The notes under the pieces were generated by a model. It saw only the letters and a list, made by a program, of their open reading frames with translations, searched no databases and was not told where the DNA came from. From assembly GCA_947625885.1 (NCBI GenBank), contig CANQQA010000004.1, positions 65,838 to 129,837 on the forward strand: a stretch of DNA of 64,000 bases. Reading direction: 5' to 3'. Each line of letters opens with the position of its first letter. Within the stretch, counting starts at the first letter, position 1. The position numbers and the translations under genes are program-made. Below are positions 35,797 through 45,100 of the stretch, piece after piece. The DNA comes from an uncultured Bacteroidales bacterium (GTDB lineage: Bacteria > Bacteroidota > Bacteroidia > Bacteroidales > UBA11471).

Positions 35797-37029
35797 ATGG
35801 CATTAGTAAACGAACAATTTTTGAAGCTCACCGAAAGCTACCTTTTCACGGAGATAGCACGGAAAGTGAACGCTTATAAAATCATACACCCCGAAGCCCG
35901 CATCATACGATTGGGAATCGGCGATGTAACCCGTCCGCTGCCGCCGACCGTCATCGCCGCCCTGCACAAAGCCGTCGATGAAATGGGCAATGCTGCCACT
36001 TTTCACGGATACGGTCCCGAACAGGGCTACCGGTTTCTCATCGACGCCATCATCAAACACGATTTCGAAGCGCGCGGCGTACACATCGACCCGACGGAAG
36101 TGTTCATCAGCGACGGCGCGAAAAGCGACACGGGAAACATCGGCGACATATTGAGCAAAGAAAACCGTGTGGCGATAACCGACCCCGTATATCCCGTTTA
36201 CGTCGATACCAACGTGATGGGCTGCCGCGCCGGCAACCTGCTGCCCGACGGACGGTGGAGCGACATCGCCTACATACCTTGCTGTGCCGAAAACAAATTT
36301 ATTCCGGAACTGCCGAAAGAGACCCCCGACATCATTTACCTCTGCTACCCCAACAACCCGACGGGAACGACTCTCACCAAAAAAGAGTTGAAAAAGTGGG
36401 TCGATTACGCTTTGAAAAACGATGTACTGATTCTTTTCGACGCCGCCTACGAAGCCTTCATCAGCGAAAGCGACGTGCCGCACAGCATATACGAAATACG
36501 GGGCGCCAAACAGGTTGCCATCGAGTTTCGCAGCTTCTCGAAAACGGCGGGATTCACCGGACTGCGCTGCGGCTACACGGTCGTACCCAAAGAGCTGCGG
36601 GCATTCCGCCTCAACGGCGAGCGTGCCGACCTCAACCGCTTGTGGAACCGCCGGCAAAGCACAAAATTCAACGGCACCGCCTACATCGTGCAACGGGCGG
36701 CAGAATCGATATACACTCCGCAAGGGCAGAAAGAGATACGCGCCAACATCGCCTACTATATGGAGAACGCCCGCATCATACGCGAAGGGCTTGCCTCAGC
36801 CGGACTCGAAGTGTATGGCGGTGTCAACGCCCCCTACATCTGGTTGAAGACGCCCGGCGGCATCGACTCGTGGAAATTCTTCGACAGGCTGCTTTACGAA
36901 TGCCACGTCGTGGGTACGCCCGGCGTAGGATTCGGCCCGGGCGGAGAAGGCTATCTGCGACTGACGGCATTCGGCGAACGCAGCGAAGTCGAAGAAGCAG
37001 TGGAACGGATAAAAAATTGGAAGATATAA
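35797..37029 (+). CDS. dapL: LL-diaminopimelate aminotransferase
   Basis: This is a 410-residue fold-type I PLP enzyme that makes LL-diaminopimelate directly from tetrahydrodipicolinate and glutamate, bypassing the succinylase/acetylase branches. The PLP lysine is Lys 249 in [44 protein letters not shown] and FDAAYEAFI are the typical DapL segments. Length and start are as in the family. Its use of glutamate as amino donor fits its position just before the nitrogen-assimilation genes, though that may be chance. Confidence 0.95.
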   Translation: MALVNEQFLKLTESYLFTEIARKVNAYKIIHPEARIIRLGIGDVTRPLPPTVIAALHKAVDEMGNAATFHGYGPEQGYRFLIDAIIKHDFEARGVHIDPTEVFISDGAKSDTGNIGDILSKENRVAITDPVYPVYVDTNVMGCRAGNLLPDGRWSDIAYIPCCAENKFIPELPKETPDIIYLCYPNNPTGTTLTKKELKKWVDYALKNDVLILFDAAYEAFISESDVPHSIYEIRGAKQVAIEFRSFSKTAGFTGLRCGYTVVPKELRAFRLNGERADLNRLWNRRQSTKFNGTAYIVQRAAESIYTPQGQKEIRANIAYYMENARIIREGLASAGLEVYGGVNAPYIWLKTPGGIDSWKFFDRLLYECHVVGTPGVGFGPGGEGYLRLTAFGERSEVEEAVERIKNWKI

Positions 37030-37227
37030 TATAGGTAAAAAGGTAAAAGGTTAGGTAAAAAAGATTGGTTATGAAAACGAAAGAGGATTGCTTTTTTAAG
37101 TATTTGAATACACAGAGCCCCTTCGCGGGGACAACAGAGAGAACTATCGGATAATCGGGTGTCGCATCGGCATCTTATCACAAACAGGTTTTCAAACAGG
37201 ATATTCAAATACATAAAAAAGAGAATC
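37030..37227 (+). promoter_or_regulatory. Leader region of the nitrogen cluster (candidate)
   Basis: This gap contains three copies of AGGTAAAA (37033-37040, 37041-37048, 37053-37060). It also holds a 27-codon open frame with ATG at 37071 and stop at 37152-37154 (MKTKEDCFFK...), a small CCCC/GGGG hairpin with TTCGC loop (37119-37131), and an 11-base inverted repeat (37101-37111 with 37202-37212). I see no exact TAnnTTTG promoter. A role as a leader is inference. Confidence 0.3.
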
Positions 37228-37980
37228 ATGAAAGCAAAAACAATTTCATTAACGCTTATGGCATCGCTGCTGCTCGGTATGGCAAACGCAAAAGCCGAAG
37301 ACATAACCCTGAATGCGGACAAAGGCTTTACCCTTTCGGTGGGAGCCGACCTCGTAAGTACCTACGTATGGCGCGGCACCTATCAGACGGGAGCGAGTAT
37401 TCAGCCCTATCTGTCGTTCGACGCCGCCGGCTTTTCGGTAGGCGTATGGGGCAGCACCTCATTTGCCGGACTGGTCGATGCGCCCAAAGAGTTCGACCTC
37501 TCGGTTTCCTATGCGATAAAAGGTTTTTCGATAGGGCTTACCGATTATTGGTGGACCGGCGAGGGCAATGCCTATTTCAGCGCATGGAAAAAAGAGAAAG
37601 GCGAAACCGGAAACTGCCACTACCTCGAAGCCTCCGCCGGCTACGACTTCGGCGAGAGCTGCTCGTTCCCGCTGACGATAGGGTGGAACACGGTGGTATA
37701 TTGTCCGTTCGACAAAAACGATTCCGGCAAACAGCATTTTTCGACCTACATCGACTTGGATTACGGCTTCGACATCAAGGGAGTCGTCGATTGCAGCGTA
37801 GGCTTGGGCATCACCCCGTGGAAAGGTATGTATGCAAGCAGTTTCAATGTAATGGACATCTCGGCGAAAGTGGCGAAAACGTTCACCCTTTTCAAAAACT
37901 TCGGCACGACGCTGTCGGTCGAAGCCATCTTCTCCCCTGCCAACGACGATGTATTCTTGGTATTCGGAGTTTCGTTCTAA
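37228..37980 (+). CDS. Outer-membrane beta-barrel, TorF-like putative porin
   Basis: This is a 250-residue protein from the ATG at 37228 (signal peptide ends NAKAED). Alternating beta strands (FTLSVGADLVSTYVWRG, SIQPYLSFDAAGFSVGVWGSTSFAG, FDLSVSYAIKGFSIGLTDYWW) and a C-terminal Phe (VFGVSF) define an outer-membrane barrel of the TorF/gcw_chp group. It directly precedes the PII and AmtB genes. The context suggests it passes small nitrogen solutes such as ammonium, or that it is expressed under nitrogen limitation. This role is inferred, not shown by motifs. Confidence 0.8.
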   Translation: MKAKTISLTLMASLLLGMANAKAEDITLNADKGFTLSVGADLVSTYVWRGTYQTGASIQPYLSFDAAGFSVGVWGSTSFAGLVDAPKEFDLSVSYAIKGFSIGLTDYWWTGEGNAYFSAWKKEKGETGNCHYLEASAGYDFGESCSFPLTIGWNTVVYCPFDKNDSGKQHFSTYIDLDYGFDIKGVVDCSVGLGITPWKGMYASSFNVMDISAKVAKTFTLFKNFGTTLSVEAIFSPANDDVFLVFGVSF

Positions 37981-38008
37981 AATCATGCAGAAATAAATTT
38001 AAGGTAAA

Positions 38009-38365
38009 ATGAAAAAGATTGAAGCAATTATTCGCAAGACAAAATTCGAAGACGTGAAAGATGCTCTGCTCGCAGCCGACATCGAGTGGTTTTCGTACTA
38101 CGATGTACGGGGCGTGGGCAAAGCCCGTCAGGGGCGCATCTACCGCGGTGTGGTCTATGACACGAGCTATATCGAGCGCACGATGATTTCTATCGTGGTG
38201 CGCGACAAAAACGTGGAAAAGACGGTGCAAGCCATCATGAAAGCCGCCTACACGGGCGAGATAGGCGACGGACGCATTTTTATCGTTCCTATCGAAGACG
38301 CGGTGCGCATACGCACCGCCGACCGAGGCGACATCGCCCTCTACAACGCGGAACAAGAGAAATAG
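38009..38365 (+). CDS. PII nitrogen-regulatory protein (GlnB/GlnK family)
   Basis: This 118-residue trimeric signal protein has the PII motifs KKIEAIIRKTKFEDVKDAL at the N-terminus, YTGEIGDGRIFIVPIEDAVRIRT near the C-terminus and a T-loop GVGKARQGRIYRGVVYDTSY. The Tyr corresponding to Tyr 51 is present (YRGVVY), but the loop is one residue shorter than in GlnB/GlnK and the following residues differ. It binds ATP/ADP and 2-oxoglutarate. Its position just upstream of amtB is the classical arrangement, in which PII blocks the channel when nitrogen is plentiful. Confidence 0.93.
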   Translation: MKKIEAIIRKTKFEDVKDALLAADIEWFSYYDVRGVGKARQGRIYRGVVYDTSYIERTMISIVVRDKNVEKTVQAIMKAAYTGEIGDGRIFIVPIEDAVRIRTADRGDIALYNAEQEK

Positions 38366-38404
38366 GTATCACTTTCAAGTATTATTTTTAAGAAGAAAAA
38401 GGTT

Positions 38405-39778
38405 ATGAAAAAAATAGGTATGTTCATCGTTTTGATGACGATTACGCTCTTTACTTCGGGAGCCGCCGCACAAGAAGAGGCGGTCGCCGCTGCGGAAGAA
38501 ACGGCGGCTGCACCGATGTCGATTGCCGAGCTGGCAACGTCGCTCGACGTGGTGTGGATGCTGCTCGCCGCCATGCTGGTGTTTTTCATGCAACCCGGAT
38601 TCGCCTTGGTGGAAGCCGGCTTCACCCGCACGAAAAACACGGCTAACATTTTGATGAAAAACTTTATAGATTTCATGCTCGGTTCGCTGCTCTACTGGCT
38701 CATCGGATTCAGCCTGATGTTCGGCATCGGAGCTTTCGTGGGTATGCCCCACTTCTTCGACTTGGCGAAGATGGAGGAAATCATCGACAACGGTCTGCCC
38801 ATCGAGGGATTCCTCATTTTCCAGACCGTGTTCTGCGCCACCTCCGCCACGATTGTTTCGGGAGCTATGGCAGAACGCACCAAATTTTCGATGTACCTGA
38901 TTTACACCGTATGCATCAGCGTGTTGATTTATCCCGTTTCCGGGCACTGGACGTGGGGCGGCGGCTGGCTGATGAACGGCGATGAAGGGAGCTTCATGAT
39001 GCGTACCTTCGGCATCACGTTCCACGACTTTGCCGGTTCCACCGTCGTACACTTGGTAGGCGGCGCCATCGCTTTCGTGGGAGCAGCCATTCTCGGACCC
39101 CGTCTCGGCAAATACAAAGAGGGCAAGTCGCACGCCATACCCGGACACAACCTCACGCTCGGCGCACTCGGCGTGTTCATTCTCTGGTTCGGGTGGTTCG
39201 GATTCAATCCGGGCTCGCAGCTGGCAGCTTCGGGCGAAGGCAACTATACCGCCATTTCGCACGTATTCCTGACAACCAATCTGGCAGCCTGTGCCGGCGG
39301 ATTCGCCTCGTTGGTTACCAGCTGGATAAAATACGGCAAACCCTCCCTGTCGCTGACGCTTAACGGCATCTTGGCAGGATTGGTGGGCATCACGGCAGGG
39401 TGCGACCTCGTATCGCCGGGCGGTGCCGTAATCATCGGCATCATTTGCGGCGTCGTGATGATACTCGCCGTCGATTTCATCGACCACGTACTCAAAATCG
39501 ACGACCCTGTGGGCGCATCGTCGGTACACGGCGTATGCGGATTTCTCGGCACGATTCTCACCGGTCTTTTCTGCACGACGAACGGTCTTTTCTACTGCGG
39601 AAGCTGGAATTTCTTCCTTGCCCAGCTATTCGGCTCAGTCGTCGTAGGAGCTTGGGCTGCCGGTATGGGATTCGTCATCTTCAAGGTTCTCGACCTCATT
39701 CACGGTCTGCGCGTTCCCAAACGCATCGAAGAAGAGGGGCTCGACATCTACGAACACGGCGAATCGGCTTACAACTGA
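38405..39778 (+). CDS. amtB: Ammonium transporter
   Basis: This 457-residue protein has a cleavable signal peptide and about 11 transmembrane helices. Amt marks are present: FMQPGFALVEAGFTRTKN (helix 1), GAMAERTKF, YPVSGHWTWGGGWL, DFAGSTVVHLVGG, and FGWFGFNPGSQLA, with the twin pore His in the VVHLVGG and SVHGVCGFLGT segments. It conducts ammonium/ammonia and is probably gated by the upstream PII protein. It lies 39 bases after the PII gene and is followed by a weak terminator-like hairpin at 39785-39809. Confidence 0.95.
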   Translation: MKKIGMFIVLMTITLFTSGAAAQEEAVAAAEETAAAPMSIAELATSLDVVWMLLAAMLVFFMQPGFALVEAGFTRTKNTANILMKNFIDFMLGSLLYWLIGFSLMFGIGAFVGMPHFFDLAKMEEIIDNGLPIEGFLIFQTVFCATSATIVSGAMAERTKFSMYLIYTVCISVLIYPVSGHWTWGGGWLMNGDEGSFMMRTFGITFHDFAGSTVVHLVGGAIAFVGAAILGPRLGKYKEGKSHAIPGHNLTLGALGVFILWFGWFGFNPGSQLAASGEGNYTAISHVFLTTNLAACAGGFASLVTSWIKYGKPSLSLTLNGILAGLVGITAGCDLVSPGGAVIIGIICGVVMILAVDFIDHVLKIDDPVGASSVHGVCGFLGTILTGLFCTTNGLFYCGSWNFFLAQLFGSVVVGAWAAGMGFVIFKVLDLIHGLRVPKRIEEEGLDIYEHGESAYN

Positions 39779-39784
39779 TTTTAC

Positions 39785-39816
39785 GGGGAGGGGTACAACC
39801 CTCTCCCCTCTTTATA
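39785..39816 (+). terminator. Terminator-like hairpin between amtB and glnN
   Basis: A G/C-rich stem (GGGGAGGGG with CCCTCTCCCC, one bulge) is followed by TCTTTAT. The U tract is short, so this is more likely partial termination than a full stop between the transporter and glutamine synthetase genes. Confidence 0.55.
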
Positions 39817-39853
39817 TGAAATAAACAACTCTCAAACATAAAGTAAAAAAGAA

Positions 39854-42040
39854 ATGAGTACACTTAGATTCAAATTGCTGGACGAGGCTTTCAAACGCAA
39901 AGCCGTCGTACTCGAACCGGAAGAAAAACGTCCGTCGGAATTTTTCGGCGAACACGTTTTCAACCGCGCCGCCATGGCGAAGTATCTTTCCAAAAGGACT
40001 TACAACGCCATCATCGACGCTATCGACAACGGCACGCCGTTGAGCCGCGAATATGCCGACGGCGTGGCTACCGGCATGAAACAATGGGCTATGGAACAGG
40101 GCGCGACCCACTATACCCACTGGTTCCAACCTCTTACGGGCGGCACTGCCGAAAAACACGACTCGTTCATCGAGTTTGAGAAAGGCGCCGTCATCGAGGA
40201 ATTTTCCGGTAAAATCCTTATCCAACAGGAACCGGACGCATCGAGCTTCCCGAGCGGCGGAATCCGCAACACGTTCGAGGCTCGCGGATATTCGGCATGG
40301 GACCCCTCGTCGCCCGCATTCGTGGTAGGCGACACCCTCTGCATTCCCACCGTGTTCATCTCCTACACCGGCGAAGCGCTCGACTACAAGACCCCGCTGC
40401 TGAAAGCCATCTCCGCCATGAGCGAAGCTGCTGTGAAAGTATGCCATTTCTTCGACGAAAACGTAACCAAAGTATTCTCCTATCTCGGGTGGGAACAGGA
40501 ATACTTCTTGGTCGATGAAGCTCTATATGCCGCCCGTCCCGACCTCGTGCTCACCGGTCGCACCCTCATGGGGCACGACAGCGCGAAAAACCAACAGCTC
40601 GAAGACCACTATTTCGGCTCGATTCCCACCCGCGTACTCGCGTTCATGTCCGACCTCGAAAGAGAGTGTCTGAAACTCGGCATTCCCGTGAAAACCCGTC
40701 ACAACGAAGTGGCACCCAATCAGTTCGAGGTAGCTCCCATTTTCGAGGAAACCAACTTGGCAAACGACCATAACCTCCTGCTCATGTCGCTGATGAAAAA
40801 AGTGGCTCGCCGCCACAACTTCCGCGTGCTTCTGCACGAAAAACCTTTCAAAGGCATCAACGGCTCGGGAAAACACAACAACTGGTCGATGGGCACCAAC
40901 ACCGGCGTAAACCTGCTCGCTCCGGGCAAGAACGGTATGGAAAACCTGCAATTCGTTACCTTCCTCGTAAACGTGCTCATGGCGGTTTACAAACACAACG
41001 ACCTGCTGAAAGCCTCTATCTGTTCGGCTACCAACGCCCACCGTCTGGGTGCGAACGAGGCTCCTCCCGCCATCGTTTCGGTATTTCTCGGAAAACAGAT
41101 TTCGGAAGTGCTCGACAAACTCGAATCGGCAACGACCGATGAAGCTATCAAGATGGATCCGAAAGCCGGCATCAAAATCGGCGTAGCCCATATTCCCGAA
41201 ATATTCATCGACAACACCGACCGCAACCGCACGTCGCCCTTCGCCTTCACGGGCAACCGCTTCGAGTTCCGTGCCGTCGGCTCGTCGGCAAACTGCGGCG
41301 CCGCCATGATCGTGCTCAACACCGCCGTAGCCGCCCAGCTCAACGACTTCTACGCCGAAGTCGAAAGCCTCATCGCAGCGGGCACGCAGAAAGAAAAAGC
41401 TATCTTCACCGTGATACGCAAACTGATAAAAGAGTGCAAAGCCATACGCTTCGACGGCAACGGTTACAGCGACGAATGGAAAGCCGAAGCCGCCCGCCGC
41501 GGTCTCGACTGCGAAACGAGCGTACCTCTGAATTTCGATGCCTACCTGCGTCCCAAGAACGTAAAAATCTTCACCGACACGAAGGTGATGAGCGAAGTGG
41601 AATTGCAGTCGCGCTGCGAGGTGAAATGGGAAACCTACACCAAAAAGATACAAATCGAAGCCCGCGTACTCGGCGATTTGGCAATGAACCACATCGTGCC
41701 CGTAGCTTCGCGCTACCAGTCGATACTGCTCGACAACATCGCCAAATTCAACGCCCTCTTCCCCGCCGATGAAGCCAAAACGCTTTCGGAAGAAGATACG
41801 AAGGTGGTGCGCAAGGTATCGAAACATATCTCTACGGTAATCACCAAAGTCGATGCGCTGGTCGATGCCCGCAAAGTGGCGAACAAAATCACCGACGAAC
41901 GCGAGAAAGCCATTGCCTACCACGACACGGTGGTGCCCTTGATGGACGAGATACGCTACCACATCGACAAACTCGAACTCATCGTCGATAACGAGATGTG
42001 GCCTCTCCCCAAATACAGAGAACTGTTATTCATTCGTTAA
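39854..42040 (+). CDS. glnN: Glutamine synthetase type III
   Basis: This 728-residue enzyme is the GSIII type, longer than the roughly 470-residue type I. It forms glutamine from glutamate, ammonia and ATP. GSIII marks include the N-terminal RPSEFFGEHVFN, YTHWFQPLTGGTAEKHDSF, the ATP/glutamate site NQFEVAPIFEETNLANDHN, KGINGSGKHNNWSMGTNTG, and NRTSPFAFTGNRFEFRAVGSSANC. No adenylylation site of GSI type is expected. It acts with GltB/GltD (GOGAT), which follow. Start and length are normal. Confidence 0.97.
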   Translation: MSTLRFKLLDEAFKRKAVVLEPEEKRPSEFFGEHVFNRAAMAKYLSKRTYNAIIDAIDNGTPLSREYADGVATGMKQWAMEQGATHYTHWFQPLTGGTAEKHDSFIEFEKGAVIEEFSGKILIQQEPDASSFPSGGIRNTFEARGYSAWDPSSPAFVVGDTLCIPTVFISYTGEALDYKTPLLKAISAMSEAAVKVCHFFDENVTKVFSYLGWEQEYFLVDEALYAARPDLVLTGRTLMGHDSAKNQQLEDHYFGSIPTRVLAFMSDLERECLKLGIPVKTRHNEVAPNQFEVAPIFEETNLANDHNLLLMSLMKKVARRHNFRVLLHEKPFKGINGSGKHNNWSMGTNTGVNLLAPGKNGMENLQFVTFLVNVLMAVYKHNDLLKASICSATNAHRLGANEAPPAIVSVFLGKQISEVLDKLESATTDEAIKMDPKAGIKIGVAHIPEIFIDNTDRNRTSPFAFTGNRFEFRAVGSSANCGAAMIVLNTAVAAQLNDFYAEVESLIAAGTQKEKAIFTVIRKLIKECKAIRFDGNGYSDEWKAEAARRGLDCETSVPLNFDAYLRPKNVKIFTDTKVMSEVELQSRCEVKWETYTKKIQIEARVLGDLAMNHIVPVASRYQSILLDNIAKFNALFPADEAKTLSEEDTKVVRKVSKHISTVITKVDALVDARKVANKITDEREKAIAYHDTVVPLMDEIRYHIDKLELIVDNEMWPLPKYRELLFIR

Positions 42041-42056
42041 ATTCAATTCTTACCAA

Positions 42057-42072
42057 CTCCTTGCATAAGGAG
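42057..42072 (+). promoter_or_regulatory. Small hairpin in the glnN-gltB gap
   Basis: CTCCTT and AAGGAG form a perfect 6-bp stem with a 4-base loop (GCAT). It directly precedes the larger hairpin at 42076-42129. Confidence 0.5.
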
Positions 42073-42075
42073 ACG

Positions 42076-42129
42076 ACCTGTTCCGGCAAACCGAATTTTT
42101 TGGGCATTCATTCGGTTTGTCGGGCAGGT
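42076..42129 (+). promoter_or_regulatory. Long RNA hairpin in the gltB leader
   Basis: A 14-bp arm (42083-42096 with 42110-42123, one G-U pair, 13-base loop) is extended outward by a 5-bp arm (42076-42080 with 42125-42129) across a small internal loop. No U tract follows, so it is not a simple terminator. It lies 20 bases before the gltB ATG, inside the 108-base gap after glnN. Confidence 0.6.
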
Positions 42130-42145
42130 TTCAAAAAACAATATC

Positions 42146-42164
42146 ATCATGCAACAAAGTAAAA
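42146..42164 (+). repeat. 19-base direct repeat, copy 1 (gltB start)
   Basis: ATCATGCAACAAAGTAAAA, containing the gltB start codon. An identical copy occurs 4.5 kb downstream at 46663-46681. Confidence 0.9.
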
Positions 42165-45100
42165 GATTACAAGAACAAGGTCTGTACAGCCCCGCTTACG
42201 AGCACGACGCCTGCGGTGTCGGTCTATTGGTGAACATTCATGGCGGCAAGTCGCATCAAATCGTCGAAAACGCTTTGCAGGTGCTCGAACACATGAATCA
42301 CCGCGGGGCGGAAGGCGCCGACCCAAAAACAGGTGACGGCGCAGGCATCATGGTGCAGATTCCGCACGAGTTCATTCTCCTGCAAGGAATCCCCGTGCCC
42401 GAAAAAGGTCATTACGGTACAGGACTTGTCTTTCTCCCCAAAGAGACCGCCGACCAAGAAGCCCTCATCGCTATCATCGAAAGCGAAATTTCCGGCGCCG
42501 GACTGCAACTGCTCACCATACGCGACGTGCCGGTAAACAGCGAAATACTCGGCGAAGGCTCGGCTGCCACCGAACCTGCCATAAAGCAGCTTTTCATCAC
42601 TGCCCCGAACGAAATGGACGAAACGGCGCTGGGTCGCGCCCTGTACGTTCTGCGCAAAAAAATAGAGGCGAAAGTGCTGCACTCGGACATCGCCTTGAAA
42701 AAAGATTTCTACATCGTTTCGCTCTCGAACCGAAACCTTGTATATAAAGGTATGCTTACGTCGCTGCAACTGCGCTACTACTACCTCGACCTGATAAATC
42801 CCTACTTCACCAGCGGCATGGCGCTGGTGCACTCGCGTTTCAGTACCAACACGTTCCCCACGTGGAGTCTGGCGCAGCCGTTCCGCCTGCTGGGGCACAA
42901 CGGCGAAATAAATACCATACGGGGCAACCGCAAATGGATGGAGGCGCGCGAAAGCGTGCTGCAACCCGACGTGCTCGGCGTAGGCATCGACGCACTGAAA
43001 CCTATCGTGCAACCCGAAATGAGCGACAGCGCGTCGTTAGACAACGTACTCGAATTTTTCATGATGTCGGGCATGAGCCTGCCCCATGTACTCTCCATGA
43101 TGATTCCCGAAAGTTTCAACGAGAAAAACCCCATTTCCGAGAACCTGAAAGCGTTTTACGAATACCACAGTATTCTGATGGAGCCGTGGGACGGTCCCGC
43201 CACGCTGCTCTTTTCCGACGGTCGCTATGCCGGCGGTATGCTCGACCGCAACGGTCTGCGCCCCGCCCGCTACCTCATCACGCAAAACGATATGATGGTC
43301 ATTGCTTCGGAGGCGGGCGTTCTGCCGTTCGACGGCGCCGACATCAAGGAGAAAGGACGTCTGCAACCCGGCAAACTGATTCTCATCGACACCGAGAAAG
43401 GGAAAATCTACCGAGACGAAGAGTTGAAAGAGCAGTTGGCTTCGGCATACCCCTATCGGGAATGGCTCTCCAAAAACCGCGTGAAACTCGACACCATCAG
43501 TTCGGGTCGCACCGTGCGCTACGACGTACCCGACTATGCGGCACACCTGCATACGTTCGGCTACCACAAAGAAGATGTGGAGCGCATCATCATACCCATG
43601 ACCACCGAAAGCAAAGAGCCTATCGCCTCCATGGGCAACGACACGCCGTTGGCGCTGTTCTCGCAGAAGCCGCAGCTGCTGTTCCACTACTTCCGGCAAC
43701 AGTTCGCGCAGGTAACCAATCCGCCTATCGACCCCATTCGCGAAGAGTTGGTGATGTCGCTCGGCAACTACATCGGCGTCATCAACAAAAACCTGCTGGT
43801 GCAATCGCCGGAGCTGTGCAAGATGGTCAATATCAAATCGCCCGTCATCACCAACGCCGACCTCGATATTCTGCGCAACCTGCGCTACAAGGGTTTCCGC
43901 ACCAAAACGCTGTCGATGACGTTCGACCTCAATTCCGGCGCACAAGGGCTGGCAGAGGGTATCGACCGCCTCTGCGCCGAAGCCGAACAGGCGGTAAAAG
44001 CCGACTTCAACTACATCATACTCTCCGACAAGGAGGCTGACGAAACGCAGGTGCCCATACCGTCGCTGCTCGCCGTTTCCGCCGTACACAACCACCTTAT
44101 CGCCAAGCGTATGCGTGTGCAGACGGCTATCGTCGTAGAGACCGGCGAGGTTCGTGAAGTGATGCACTTCGCTCTGCTGATAGGCTACGGCGCCAGTGCG
44201 GTAAACCCCTACATGGCTTTTGCCGTCATCAACCAGTTGGTAAACGACAAACAGATACAGCTCGATTACCACACCGCCGAAAAAAATTACGTGAAAGCGG
44301 TGAACAAAGGTTTACTGAAAGTCATCTCCAAAATGGGCATCTCCACGATAGGCAGCTATTGGGGCGCCCAGCTGTTCGAGGCTGTCGGCATTTCACAGGA
44401 ATTGATAGACCGTTATTTCTGCGGCACGACTTCCAAAATAGGCGGCGTAACGCTCGAAGAAATTTACCGAGACATCGTCAAATTCCATGCAGAGGCTTAC
44501 ATCGACAAAGAGCAGTATCTCAACCACAACGGTATTTACAGCTTTCGCAAAAACGGCGAATTCCACGCATGGAATCCCGAAACCATATCGACCCTGCAAC
44601 TGGCGACCCGTCTGGGCAGCTACAAGAAGTTCAAAGAATTTACCGCCATGGTCGACGGCAAGGAGCAGCCGGTATTCCTGCGCGACCGCCTCGACTTCAA
44701 ACGCAACCCCATCGACATTTCGCTGGTAGAGCCTGTCGAAGCCATAACGCGCCGTTTCGTAACGGGCGCCATGTCGTTCGGTTCTATCAGCAAGGAGGCG
44801 CACGAAGCTATGGCTATCGCCATGAACAAACTGGGCGGCAAGAGCAACACGGGCGAAGGCGGCGAAGATGCCGAACGCTTCGTTCCGCGCGAAGACGGTA
44901 CGTCGGCTCGCAGCGCCATCAAGCAGGTGGCGTCGGGACGCTTCGGCGTAACGACCGAATATTTGGTAAATGCCGACGAAATACAAATCAAGGTGGCGCA
45001 GGGCGCAAAACCCGGAGAAGGCGGACAGCTGCCCGGATTCAAAGTCGATGAAGTGATTGCGCGCACCCGCCACTCCATACCGGGCATTTCGCTTATCTCG

